The notes under the pieces are model-generated. The model did no database searches. It was not told the origin of the DNA and was given only the letters and a program-made list of their open reading frames with translations. Of a stretch of 64,000 bases of DNA, positions 32,884-41,651 are shown one piece after another. The stretch comes from Selenomonadaceae bacterium. GTDB taxonomy: Bacteria; Bacillota; Negativicutes; Selenomonadales; Selenomonadaceae. The position numbers and the translations under genes were made by a program. Position 1 is the stretch's first letter. Each line of letters starts with the position of its first letter. The stretch spans positions 19,841-83,840 of the forward strand of contig JAFVEM010000010.1 of assembly GCA_017476005.1 (NCBI GenBank), written 5' to 3'.

Positions 32884-33255
32884 CTAATACTCCCTAAACC
32901 TGACAAACTCAAAGAGCGATACTTTTTGGGTACTGCCGCCGGGTGTTTTGGCTTCGGTGACAATGCGCTGACTGGTGGCGGCGAGAGTGACAATGCCGGC
33001 CTCTTTTAGCATATTTACCATGGCGAATGTGTAGCTGAAATCCCCTTGACACAGAACCGCCGCAGGTTTTAAGTCGCAGATGACGGCAAAGTATTTTTGC
33101 GCGAGGCGCCTCACCTCTTGGGGCGAATAATCCGGCGGTATGTTTGGGAAAGGCACGTCCATAATATCGCCGTAGGCTCGCGCCGCCGTAAGTTGCGGCT
33201 CGCTCCAGTAAGTACTGGGGTGATTGGTATGGTTGACGAAGATTTTTTTAGGCAT
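32884..33255 (-). CDS. Small Rossmann-like CRISPR ancillary protein, candidate ring nuclease
   Basis: 123 residues. Strand/loop elements KIFVNHTNHPSTYW, DIMDVPFPNIPP, AAVLCQGDFSYTFAMVNML and VTLAATSQR suggest an alpha/beta Rossmann-like fold. It overlaps csx1 by eight bases and abuts cas2, so it belongs to the locus. Small proteins next to CARF effectors often degrade or sense cyclic oligoadenylate. This one does not match the Crn1, Csx3, Csx15, Csx16 or Csx20 patterns I can recall, so no name is given. The function is an inference from position and fold impression only. Confidence 0.6.
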   Translation of the reverse strand: MPKKIFVNHTNHPSTYWSEPQLTAARAYGDIMDVPFPNIPPDYSPQEVRRLAQKYFAVICDLKPAAVLCQGDFSYTFAMVNMLKEAGIVTLAATSQRIVTEAKTPGGSTQKVSLFEFVRFREY

Positions 33256-34996
33256 GGTTGGCCTGCCTTATAGCATCGTTTATTTTCGCTATTTGCGTCT
33301 CCATACAGGCGCGCAAACTTTCGGCATCGCTAAATTCTCCGACTCCATGCAAGGCATGATTGCTATGATTGCGTTCGTTCTTCAGCTGTACATAACCGTC
33401 AATTAGGCTGAGAAAGTCGCTTTTGTCAATCGTTGCGGAGAATGTCCCTTCTTCCATTAACGCATATTGTCTAGCGGCATTGGGATATTTTACGGTCATC
33501 TCGTCATATAGCTTAAAAGTAGGGAAAATATCGGACAACTCCTCAATGGTAGCTTCATTCTGTACATATTTACGCAACACTTTTAGCCGTGCGAACTCGG
33601 ACTCTGCCAGTCTAAGATGAACGCTTATCCTGCCGATTATTTTTCGGAGCGGTTTCAGTGTCTCTTTGTTCTGTTCAAGATTTAAAAGTAATTTAGGGTT
33701 GCGATGAAGCGTTGCCAAAAGGTTTATCTGCTTTTCTAACAATTCCATGTTGTTGCTTTGCAGTCTATTTTTGTCAAAAAAGTCACTCGTTCTTTTCAGC
33801 CAACCAACAAAATCAAATTCCTTGTCCCTGTTTTTCATGCCGTTTAGGGCATCTTCTTTTATCAACCGAAAATATGCTCTTAAAAGTTTATCATTCGGCT
33901 TTGGTGACAACACATTTAGCAGGTAATACCATTTATTTCGTTTCCATGAATCTTTTCCCGCCGCATCATCAAGGCGCTTTGCCTCTTTCGCGGTTTGCTT
34001 TATAAGTCCATGTTCTCCCAAATATTCCGGAACACGCTCGGTGTACAGCGTCAACGCCTGTTGTAGATAACCTTTGCTCAAACACCAACGAATCACCGCC
34101 AAATCGTCAAAATCACGGCTGATTAAATCGTGATAATCGGCTTTAATACGTCCGATAAGCCGCGCCATTAGAGTGTCTTGAATGTTCTCCGTCTTGTCGA
34201 AACCGTCCAGCGCCTCGCGCAGTTCGTCAATGGCCTTCTTTAGTTCGCCGTAATGGCAAAGTTTCAGCTCCTCCGCGAAATTATCCATGGCGGCTATTAG
34301 CCGGGTCAAAGCCGGACTCTGCGCCTTACCGGCAAAATACTTTTTTATGGCCTTGGCACTGCCGAAACTGACAAATTCCTCTGCCCCGGCTATAAGCTGA
34401 AAGAGGTGGTAAATATCCCCTAATTCCTCTACGATGCCCGTTTTTCCGTTGTACTTGGAATAAAGCAAGTGTCCGATTTTAACGTCGCTGTATTCGATGA
34501 GCCGCACGATGTCTAGCATCATCATGTTGACAGAGCGCATCCCGCCGGTAAGATCCACATGTAGCACAATTTCATCATCGGGATTCTCGGCGACCATTTT
34601 TTGAATTAACTCCGCCACCTCGGCCACGCTTTCCAATGATTTTTCGAGGGGGGAATCTTCGTCATAAGGATAAACAGACTCCGGTGGCATACAGGCGTCC
34701 ATATCCAGGATAAATTTTTCCATTCTCTCCCGGAAATATTCTAAATGGGTAATTTCCCGTCCCTGTAAATCCGTAGCGTCCACCTTTTGCTCCCGTATTC
34801 GCTTGGAAGCCAACACAAATATACGCTCCAAGGTCGCGCCATCTAGTTTGTCTAGCAGGTAGCGGAGCGCCGATTCGTTGGTGGAGCAAGTAGGCTCGCC
34901 GGGTACGTTGTCAAAGGGCGTTTGCGCGACGGCGCCGGTGTTGCGGTCTTTCTTTATATCGCTCAAGAAGGTCAAAGCAATATTTTTCTTTGGCAT
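33248..34996 (-). CDS. csx1: CARF-HEPN ribonuclease (Csx1/Csm6-type)
   Basis: 582 residues. The N-terminal CARF domain starts NIALTFLSDI and has a ligand-loop motif DLTGGMRS at 148-154 where the common family motif is DxTHG. A long helical middle leads to a C-terminal HEPN domain whose catalytic motif R542-N-H-S-N-H547 (Rx4H) is intact. Such enzymes bind cyclic oligoadenylate made by Cas10 and cut RNA non-specifically. It is first of the csx1-cas2-cas1 unit, separated from the effector genes by a stem-loop repeat. The family call is firm; the ring size recognised is unknown. Confidence 0.88.
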   Translation of the reverse strand: MPKKNIALTFLSDIKKDRNTGAVAQTPFDNVPGEPTCSTNESALRYLLDKLDGATLERIFVLASKRIREQKVDATDLQGREITHLEYFRERMEKFILDMDACMPPESVYPYDEDSPLEKSLESVAEVAELIQKMVAENPDDEIVLHVDLTGGMRSVNMMMLDIVRLIEYSDVKIGHLLYSKYNGKTGIVEELGDIYHLFQLIAGAEEFVSFGSAKAIKKYFAGKAQSPALTRLIAAMDNFAEELKLCHYGELKKAIDELREALDGFDKTENIQDTLMARLIGRIKADYHDLISRDFDDLAVIRWCLSKGYLQQALTLYTERVPEYLGEHGLIKQTAKEAKRLDDAAGKDSWKRNKWYYLLNVLSPKPNDKLLRAYFRLIKEDALNGMKNRDKEFDFVGWLKRTSDFFDKNRLQSNNMELLEKQINLLATLHRNPKLLLNLEQNKETLKPLRKIIGRISVHLRLAESEFARLKVLRKYVQNEATIEELSDIFPTFKLYDEMTVKYPNAARQYALMEEGTFSATIDKSDFLSLIDGYVQLKNERNHSNHALHGVGEFSDAESLRACMETQIAKINDAIRQANHA

Positions 34997-35121
34997 ATAT
35001 CCTCCTGCTTTCTTTTTCTTTTATTTTTTGCCTCCGGCGGGCAAAGGAGCTTCGCCCCTCTACACTCCCCAATATGTTTTCTATAATGAACGAAGAATAA
35101 AATGTGATTACTTAATCAACC

Positions 35122-35193
35122 GGGAGTCCAGAGGGCTATGCCCTTTGGCAGGTGCAGGGCAGCGCCCTGCTAGGGTTTGGGGCAACGCCCCAA
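35122..35193 (+). repeat. GC-rich modular stem-loop repeat, copy D
   Basis: GGGAGTCCAGAGGGC through CCCTGC hairpins to GGGGCAACGCCCC. It lies between the RAMP gene stop (35201) and csx1 and may act as a partial terminator dividing the CRISPR locus into two transcripts. Confidence 0.7.
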
Positions 35194-35200
35194 GAAAAGA

Positions 35201-37420
35201 TTATTTATATTCTATTCGCTTGCCAGCCAAACTCACTACTTTTTGCAAGGCGGGCAATACCGCGCGAAGGGCGAAGCGTTTGTCTTGGTTATGACCGTTT
35301 TTGGTGTTGCCGTCCATGGCGGCGGTGGCTTTTTGCCAACCGGGACGGGCAGTGTTTTTCCAGTCTAGGATAGAGCGCATATTCGCCAAAGCCTCTTGGT
35401 AATCCTGCCAAAAGGAATTGCCTTGGGCGCGGACATAGTTTTCATAAGCCGCGATAAATTCCGTGGGAGTCGCCTCTTGCAGTGAGTCGTGCCAACCATT
35501 GTCATCAAAAAGCGTGGTGAAACGGCTGCCGTCCTCTAGGTAAAGACGGCTCTGCATACGGATACTGCCCAGCCCTATGGATTTGCCTTGACCTATTTTG
35601 TAGACAATATCCTCGGCGTCGCTTGCTAGGTTCAGCACTCGCAGAAGGGCGCCCAGTTCCTCTTTGGTGAGGTCGCGGAAGGTTATTTGGCCGCTGAATT
35701 TACTGCCTGCCGCCAAGGGATTTATTTTTTTGAGGAGATCCACCGTGCCGCTTTCGCGTTCGGTTTTGAGATTTTGAATTTCGCTGATGGAGGCTTGCCA
35801 ACGCGGATTTTTCCCTTGATGCCAATAGAGTTTGTAGCCCCTTATGGATGCCTTGGCAGAATCCCAGTGAAGCAGTTTTTTGTCGTCAGTCTGCTCTAAA
35901 TAAAGTTGGAAAGATGTGGGGTTTGGTTGCATGAGGGCGCGGCGCTCGGCGGCTCCTATGGGGGAGGGATTTTCTGTGGGCATAGCGTCCCCAAAGGTTA
36001 AGCGCGAAGCCCAAGACACGGTGGGACGGCTTTGCCCGAACATGGCCGCCGCAAAATCCACGGTTCCTTGCTTCAAGGCGGCGGGTACTGCGTCCATGGT
36101 GGAATGGTCGTAGGGGATGCGGTAGGATTGACCGTGACCGAAGGATTTAACTCGCTGTGTGCCTTCTTCCAAAAAAAAGAAACAGGGGATAATGCTCTCA
36201 AAAGGTTCCAAGCCGGACAGAGCGGTAGGCGCCTTGCCGCACAGGGGGCTTTTCTTGACGAGATCCATGCCCCGGCGGTTTTTATCGCTCTGGTACTCCT
36301 CCAAAAGTTCCGGCGGCACGGGGTAGCTTTTGGCTTTGTCGATGTCTTGTAGGCTGTAATATTTGTAGTATTGCTTGCCCCATTTCTTGCGGTCATCCTT
36401 AGTGGTGGATTTCTGCGCTTCTTTGGTGAGCAATTTTTTGGTGCTGAGAAGTCCCACCTGAATGTAGGCGGTATTGTCGTCCCAACGGACACAGGATTTT
36501 TTTACATCTCCATCCCGCAAATCGAAGCGCTGCATATATTCCTTGATGGGAATGGAACGAACTTTATCGGGGAGCAAGGGATAAATAACATAACCACCCC
36601 GACGTTTCACGAGGAAGCCCGGTTTGGCATTTTTTTGGACGGTGCCATTCACCGTAGAGGTCATGTAATTTTTGTAGCGGTCGCACAGTTCCCGGTCATG
36701 AGGATTTTTGTCGGTGGCCATCAGTTGCCGATAGTAAAGGTGGCGATCCACCATGTCCTCTCTGGCTTGCCAACCTCCCAAGGTCACGATTTTCAGGAGG
36801 TTTTTTATCATGCCTTTGATTTCACTGCCGGGGATAATATATTTTCCCGTCGGCGCAAAGGAATTTTCGCCGGCGCCGCCGATAAAGAGGGGCGAAATGC
36901 TCTCAATCTCTAACTCAATTTTGCCGCTGTAATGCTCCCCCTCTCGCAAATAATGACGAAACTCTGTTCTGAGGCGTTGATTCTCCTCCACCGTGAGGGA
37001 TTTTTTATCTTGCAGGATAGCGCCCACCGACTCATTTAGCGGCGAAGGCAAAACGGCATGGGGGAGCGGCACAAAGTTATAGGGGGCGGTAGCTATTTCT
37101 TGGGGACGAGTGGTGGGCGTGGCGCTTAAAACTTCGCCGTAGATGCCCTCCGTCCAAGCGGTAGGAACGACAGCCCGACCGGAATTATTGCCGCCTTGGG
37201 GGAGATTACCGCCAAAATTGCCGCCGAAGTTATTGCCGCCTTTGCCGCCGCGATTCCGATTTTGTCCCATGTTGTTTTCCTGACGGCGGTATTCATTTTG
37301 ACGCTTTTGGTCTTTCTGCTTTTCCTTCGCCGCCTGCTCTTTTTGGTAAGCCGCCGCCGATTCGGAACTGGCCAAGCCCAAGGCCATAAGTTGCTCCGCT
37401 AAATCTCCCATCTGCCTCAC
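35201..37420 (-). CDS. RAMP (Cas7-type) protein with Gly/Asn-rich N-terminal tail, TIGR03986-like
   Basis: 739 residues from GTG 37420, overlapping the csx19 stop by four bases (GTGA). Residues 1-50 are charged and helical, and residues 50-80 are a disordered Gly/Asn/Arg stretch (MGQNRNRGGKGGNNFGGN). A Cas7-like RRM core follows (IESISPLFIGGAGENSF, IIPGSEIKGMIKNLLK) with a long insertion, and the C-terminal part has IGQGKSIGLGSIRM. It matches the large insertion-bearing Cas7 of type III-D complexes. The loop after LFIGGAG lacks the catalytic Asp of target-cutting Cas7 subunits, so it is probably a non-cutting backbone subunit. Confidence 0.82.
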   Translation of the reverse strand: MRQMGDLAEQLMALGLASSESAAAYQKEQAAKEKQKDQKRQNEYRRQENNMGQNRNRGGKGGNNFGGNFGGNLPQGGNNSGRAVVPTAWTEGIYGEVLSATPTTRPQEIATAPYNFVPLPHAVLPSPLNESVGAILQDKKSLTVEENQRLRTEFRHYLREGEHYSGKIELEIESISPLFIGGAGENSFAPTGKYIIPGSEIKGMIKNLLKIVTLGGWQAREDMVDRHLYYRQLMATDKNPHDRELCDRYKNYMTSTVNGTVQKNAKPGFLVKRRGGYVIYPLLPDKVRSIPIKEYMQRFDLRDGDVKKSCVRWDDNTAYIQVGLLSTKKLLTKEAQKSTTKDDRKKWGKQYYKYYSLQDIDKAKSYPVPPELLEEYQSDKNRRGMDLVKKSPLCGKAPTALSGLEPFESIIPCFFFLEEGTQRVKSFGHGQSYRIPYDHSTMDAVPAALKQGTVDFAAAMFGQSRPTVSWASRLTFGDAMPTENPSPIGAAERRALMQPNPTSFQLYLEQTDDKKLLHWDSAKASIRGYKLYWHQGKNPRWQASISEIQNLKTERESGTVDLLKKINPLAAGSKFSGQITFRDLTKEELGALLRVLNLASDAEDIVYKIGQGKSIGLGSIRMQSRLYLEDGSRFTTLFDDNGWHDSLQEATPTEFIAAYENYVRAQGNSFWQDYQEALANMRSILDWKNTARPGWQKATAAMDGNTKNGHNQDKRFALRAVLPALQKVVSLAGKRIEYK

Positions 37421-37998
37421 GCTCCTTCTGCCGACTCTATGGTCACATAGCGATAATCCACATAACCTGCCAGTCCCGTTTTCTCGTCACAGCCCACATA
37501 GTTCCGGGTGGTCAGACCGTACCAAGTGGGCAATTTCCCTGTGGTAACAAAGGGAATGACCAGTTCCAACTTTCGCGACACATCCCGAAGCCGCACAAAA
37601 TTTGGCGGTAAATTGTCTTGGTCGGCGGCTTTTTGTCCCCACAATCTTGAAAAACTGTCCACCGCCTTGCCACCTTCTCCCGGCTTGTCGGCTATATAAC
37701 GCCCGATTAGCGTCTCCCCCTTTTGCCACAAATATATTTCCTCCGTGGCGTTAAAGAGCCGCAGTTCCACCCAATTCGCGGGCAAAGGCATATCGCCAGG
37801 CGCAGTGAAGTCTTGTCCGTCCCACGCGCCCCACACAATGCCATCTCTTGCCCATAAAACAAGGGAAGCGGCGCGAGGCATAAATTTAGCGGCTATGTCT
37901 TTTAGCGCGTCTAGGGTAGCGGCGATTTCCACTTTTTCCGGTTGCCGGGGGGCAAAGTCCTTCAATTTTAACGGCTCTTTGGCCAGTTCCAATCCCAT
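37417..37998 (-). CDS. csx19: Csx19-like type III-D protein (TIGR03984 type)
   Basis: 193 residues. The C-terminal motif TRNYVGCDEKTGLAGYVDYRYV-type sequence (key part YVGCDEKTGLAGYVD) is the mark of the TIGR03984/Csx19 group, found only in type III-D loci, where it is a structural subunit without known catalysis. It lies between the double Cas7 and the large RAMP gene with near-zero spacing on both sides. No membrane segment. Confidence 0.78.
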   Translation of the reverse strand: MGLELAKEPLKLKDFAPRQPEKVEIAATLDALKDIAAKFMPRAASLVLWARDGIVWGAWDGQDFTAPGDMPLPANWVELRLFNATEEIYLWQKGETLIGRYIADKPGEGGKAVDSFSRLWGQKAADQDNLPPNFVRLRDVSRKLELVIPFVTTGKLPTWYGLTTRNYVGCDEKTGLAGYVDYRYVTIESAEGA

Positions 37999-38001
37999 TT
38001 C

Positions 38002-39366
38002 CTAGACTCCTTTCCCGAAGGCGGCGGCGTACTCTGCGAGTTTATGCTTGTCGCCCTTGGTCACTTGCCCTGCTTCGCTTAGGACAAATTCCTCGCCGGC
38101 GTAATTGAGGGTTGCCTTGCCGCCCCGCAAAATTCCTCGGCCAATGCTTTGTTCGCCCCCCAAGGAGATTTTACCTTGGCAAAGGTCTTTGATTAGGAAT
38201 AGCGCCAAGCCCACTTCCGACGGCGTAGCTTCGGCAATGGAGAAGGCTAAATTGAAGGCCGTACCTTCTCGGCACTGCCACAGAGGATGTACCGTAAAGA
38301 GAGCCGAATCAATGGTGCCGCCGGTGAAGCGGTCAATGCGGTTCCTCGTATGTTCCTTTTCCCGTAAAATGCCTTGACTGAGGTCGATATAAGTCTCTGT
38401 CACTTGTAAGCGGCTTTTGCTCCCGGCATTGTCGGCGCGACTACTACCCATGAGGCTGTTAAGTTCTTCGGGGTCGCGTCCCAAGTTCTCCATAATGTAA
38501 GCGGCGCGATGCCGGAGTACGCCCTTCAAAGTTGTGCCGGGAATGACGGCGGCGTCGCCGCTTTTCAGCATTGTCGCTACTGCCTTGCCGTCGCTTTCTA
38601 CCCCATAACGTCGAATTATGAGGGAGGAAGCCAAGGAAAATTCGCCGCGAAAATAAAATGTTTTGGGGGTGTGCAGGTCGCTTTTCAGCTCGTCGTATTT
38701 CAACTTAACGGGAGCGTCTTTGGCCTGGGGCATAACCGCCGACAGCCAAGAGCGTACCGCTTCTTTTTTCTTAAAATCAAACAGCCCCAAAACGCCCTTC
38801 TCTAACCGCACCGACCCTAACCCCTTAGCGGTCATGGCTCCCAAATTAAACCCCTCGGACATTTTGGCAGCGAGGAATTTCAGTGCCGCTAGCACGTCTT
38901 GCCGCAGAGGCGCTTTGGTGCTTTCGTCGCTTTCAGCGGTGTGACAGCCCCGCAAGGTGGCTTCAAGGCGCAAATGCCCCGTCGCTCCGCGCTCCACGGC
39001 TTCAAAATCGTATTTCGCGCCGGGAATGGCGGCGCCTAAATAATCATCAATGGCCACGCCGTCGCGAAAAACCGTATGGGCATCCCTTAATTTCACGTCG
39101 GCAAAATCAAGACTGCTCTGCATGGCGTCTAAATCCCCCAAGAGCCAAGGAACCATTTCCGGGCAGGAGCCAACCATAATTTCACGCAAGGCTCCGGCAA
39201 GGGATGTGCCGGGAATATACGGCGTACCGTCCTTGTCCCGCAAAATCACTATATCCCGGTCATTTTCCCGATCTTCTACGCCGCTGCCTATGAGCAGAGG
39301 GGAGAGGAGGGTCAGTTCCCCCTCTAGCAAAACTTTGGCCACTACGGCCTCTTGGACGCTCATCAA
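38002..39366 (-). CDS. Double Cas7 (Csm3-like) fusion protein
   Basis: 454 residues holding two Csm3/Cas7 domains. The first (about 1-215) has LLSPLLIGSG, then NDRDIVILRDKDG where the Asp aligns with the Csm3 catalytic Asp, then PYIPGTSLAGALRE. The second (about 240-454) repeats AVIPGTTLKGVLRH, EHTRNRIDRFTGGT and GGEQSIGRG. Tandem Cas7 proteins are known from type III-D complexes, where each domain covers a stretch of crRNA and may cut target RNA. Its start overlaps the csx10 stop by four bases. Confidence 0.85.
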   Translation of the reverse strand: MMSVQEAVVAKVLLEGELTLLSPLLIGSGVEDRENDRDIVILRDKDGTPYIPGTSLAGALREIMVGSCPEMVPWLLGDLDAMQSSLDFADVKLRDAHTVFRDGVAIDDYLGAAIPGAKYDFEAVERGATGHLRLEATLRGCHTAESDESTKAPLRQDVLAALKFLAAKMSEGFNLGAMTAKGLGSVRLEKGVLGLFDFKKKEAVRSWLSAVMPQAKDAPVKLKYDELKSDLHTPKTFYFRGEFSLASSLIIRRYGVESDGKAVATMLKSGDAAVIPGTTLKGVLRHRAAYIMENLGRDPEELNSLMGSSRADNAGSKSRLQVTETYIDLSQGILREKEHTRNRIDRFTGGTIDSALFTVHPLWQCREGTAFNLAFSIAEATPSEVGLALFLIKDLCQGKISLGGEQSIGRGILRGGKATLNYAGEEFVLSEAGQVTKGDKHKLAEYAAAFGKGV

Positions 39367-40979
39367 CTTTCCCTCCTCACAGCAACGACCTTTTTCCGCG
39401 CCAGTCTGAAGAATGTATGCCAGTAGGCGAAGAAATATTGGGCGCTCTTCAAGTCAAAATCCGCCGGGTTAATTTTTAAGTCCGTCATTAAATCCTTCGC
39501 CCCGGCCAAATCCTGACGCCAAGAGCGGCGCGGCTCTCCGTATGGCAACTTGTCCCGCAAGAGATAATCTTCCAATGGCAAGCCCTGCACCTCCACCGAA
39601 GTCAGTTTTTTCTCTAGGGGCGTGGATCCCTTTTCCTTGTCGTGTTTGAGGTTATCCCGGTGACTGCCTTGGGCTTGCAAAATTTTACGAAAGGTCTCCG
39701 GCAAATTTTTCGCCTGTTTATCGTTTTGGGCTTCGTCTAGTAAGGTAAGCATCCGGGCAAAGAAATGAGCGCTGTCCCCGGAAGTTCGCAAACTGGCCGC
39801 ATCCTCTCCGGCGTATATTTTTATTTGTTCCAAGAGACGACTGGCCAAAACTTTTTCCACCATGGCGACAAGCCGAGCCGGAAAAACGTCGGACGTGGCA
39901 ACAGGGGCGAGGGCTTTGGCCGCCAGTTCCAAATTCTCGCGCCAAGGCCAAATTCTAAGTTGCCCAAAACCCTCCTCCCGCCTTTGACCAATTCCCCGGT
40001 AAAGCATATTCGTTAAGCGCGTCAAATCCTCTGCCGTCCAAGACGTATTTTTGCGAAGCCGGAACACCGTCCCGGCGGCAAGGCCGTAAGCTCTGGGTCG
40101 GGGCATTTTCCATACACCCACGAAATTGTCACCCTCCCACGGGCGGCTGTAGATTTTTTCCAAAACAAAATCCGCACCCATTTCCGTGGCGACGGGAGTG
40201 AGAAGGCTTGCGGCATCCCCTTGCCATGACGGCTCCGGGATATAGTGACTGTCAAGGCGCAAGAGAATACTGCTATCCTTCAAGTCCGACTCCGTAGCGG
40301 CAATCAAGGATTCAATGTCGCCGAAAATAATTTCTCCCTCGCCGTATTCGGCGTAACGGGAGTGACCCAAGCGACAATTCAAGGCGTTGTCTTGTAGGCG
40401 CAGGGCGTTTTTCAGTTGCCATAGGTCTGCCTTATCTCCGAGAATATAGCCGCCAAAACTCTGTCCCGACTCCAAATATTCGTAGTTGAAAATATTGCCG
40501 TCGCGACTGCTGCCGGTCAGCCGTTCTTGGGGCGAAGTGCGGCTTAGATGGAAGGACAGGCCGGTTTGCACTTTGGTTAGGGTGATGGTTTCGTCCTGCA
40601 AAATGCCGTAGCCCGACAGGCTCTTAAAACCGGTGCTGACATCGGCGGGTTTGGCTTGCAGTAAATCCTGCACGGGAGGCGCCTCCTTCCCGGCGCCCTT
40701 GGCTTTTTGCAGGGAGCACGGCAACGGAAAGGCTCGCTCGTTCTTTACCCAAGGATTAGCGTCGCCAAAACGCAGTTTGTCAAAGAAAAGCCGGGAAAAA
40801 TCCGAATTGAGATGGGCTTTTTTCCCCAAATTCTGCTCCTCAATGTAGCGTTTGGCGATAATGCCCCGCATCATGGCGCCGGGAATATAGTGTAGAGTGG
40901 CGGTGAGCAGGGAAATATTGCCTTCGGCGGAAATAATAACCGGGGACAAGGTGTTAATAAGGACGGACATTTTTTCCAT
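39363..40979 (-). CDS. csx10: Csx10 (Cas5-group RAMP) with helical C-terminal extension
   Basis: 538 residues. The first 370 are a RAMP of the Csx10 kind (YIPGAMMRGIIAKRY, SRTSPQERLTGSSRDGNIF, and a C-terminal RREEGFGQLRIWPW glycine-rich loop), the Cas5-like cap that holds the crRNA 5' tag. The last 160 residues are helical and charged, similar in size to a Cas11 small subunit. No separate cas11 gene is seen, so this tail may supply it (inference). The start overlaps the preceding stop (TGATATG). Confidence 0.82.
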   Translation of the reverse strand: MEKMSVLINTLSPVIISAEGNISLLTATLHYIPGAMMRGIIAKRYIEEQNLGKKAHLNSDFSRLFFDKLRFGDANPWVKNERAFPLPCSLQKAKGAGKEAPPVQDLLQAKPADVSTGFKSLSGYGILQDETITLTKVQTGLSFHLSRTSPQERLTGSSRDGNIFNYEYLESGQSFGGYILGDKADLWQLKNALRLQDNALNCRLGHSRYAEYGEGEIIFGDIESLIAATESDLKDSSILLRLDSHYIPEPSWQGDAASLLTPVATEMGADFVLEKIYSRPWEGDNFVGVWKMPRPRAYGLAAGTVFRLRKNTSWTAEDLTRLTNMLYRGIGQRREEGFGQLRIWPWRENLELAAKALAPVATSDVFPARLVAMVEKVLASRLLEQIKIYAGEDAASLRTSGDSAHFFARMLTLLDEAQNDKQAKNLPETFRKILQAQGSHRDNLKHDKEKGSTPLEKKLTSVEVQGLPLEDYLLRDKLPYGEPRRSWRQDLAGAKDLMTDLKINPADFDLKSAQYFFAYWHTFFRLARKKVVAVRRES

Positions 40980-40980
40980 A

Positions 40981-41646
40981 TCAGCGCCAAACCTCCTTTA
41001 TGAGCGAAGCGTCCCTTTGTCCCTTGCGCGAGCCGTCCAATACGGTGAAAGAACAGGCAAGCCTGCCGAAACCGCGATTGCGTTTCAGTCCGGCGCGGCG
41101 TAAGTTGCGAGTCGCCAAGGCCAACAAGGGCAAATAGTCGGGGGCGTTCTCCCCGGTAAGTTCCATTATTCCCGTGAAGGTCAGTCCCTCATCCACGACC
41201 CGCATATTGTGAAGGGATCCTTCGGCGGCGATACCATTCGTCAATTTTGTCTGATAGCGCAGGGAAGTGTATTGTTCCAATATGTCCCTAGGGGTGAACA
41301 GCCCCGGATATTTACGTTGCAGAGCCGCGCAACCGCGGCGAATTTGCTGATATTCCTTGCGCGGCCACATATACAAATTAGGGATAATAAGTTGGGCATC
41401 GACGGCATCCGTATCGTGGTGGAATAATTCATCCAGCGTCTCAGTCGCAGGCAGCTCTTGCCCGGAACGCGCCATCATCTCCCCCACTTCCTTGGCGCTT
41501 TCATAAAGCAGACCTTTGAAGCGACGTCCCGGAAAATAAGGGATGCCGTAGCGGTCGCAAATAACCTCGGCATCGATATTCACATCCCCCTGTCCACCGC
41601 CAAGGTGTAAAGGGGAGACAGCTTCCACTTTCAGCTCAATTTCCAA
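40981..41646 (-). CDS. cas7: Cas7 (Csm3-like RAMP)
   Basis: 221 residues from TTG 41646; its GGAGG is embedded in the last codons of cas10. Single Cas7 domain: VSPLHLGGGQGDVNIDAEVI, with the Asp in NIDAEV at the Csm3 catalytic position, PYFPGRRFKGLLYE, and KRNRGFGRL at the C terminus. It is the first of the backbone subunits in gene order after cas10, probably one copy at the Cas10 end of the complex (inference). Confidence 0.85.
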   Translation of the reverse strand: MEIELKVEAVSPLHLGGGQGDVNIDAEVICDRYGIPYFPGRRFKGLLYESAKEVGEMMARSGQELPATETLDELFHHDTDAVDAQLIIPNLYMWPRKEYQQIRRGCAALQRKYPGLFTPRDILEQYTSLRYQTKLTNGIAAEGSLHNMRVVDEGLTFTGIMELTGENAPDYLPLLALATRNLRRAGLKRNRGFGRLACSFTVLDGSRKGQRDASLIKEVWR

Positions 41647-41651
41647 TGGTT

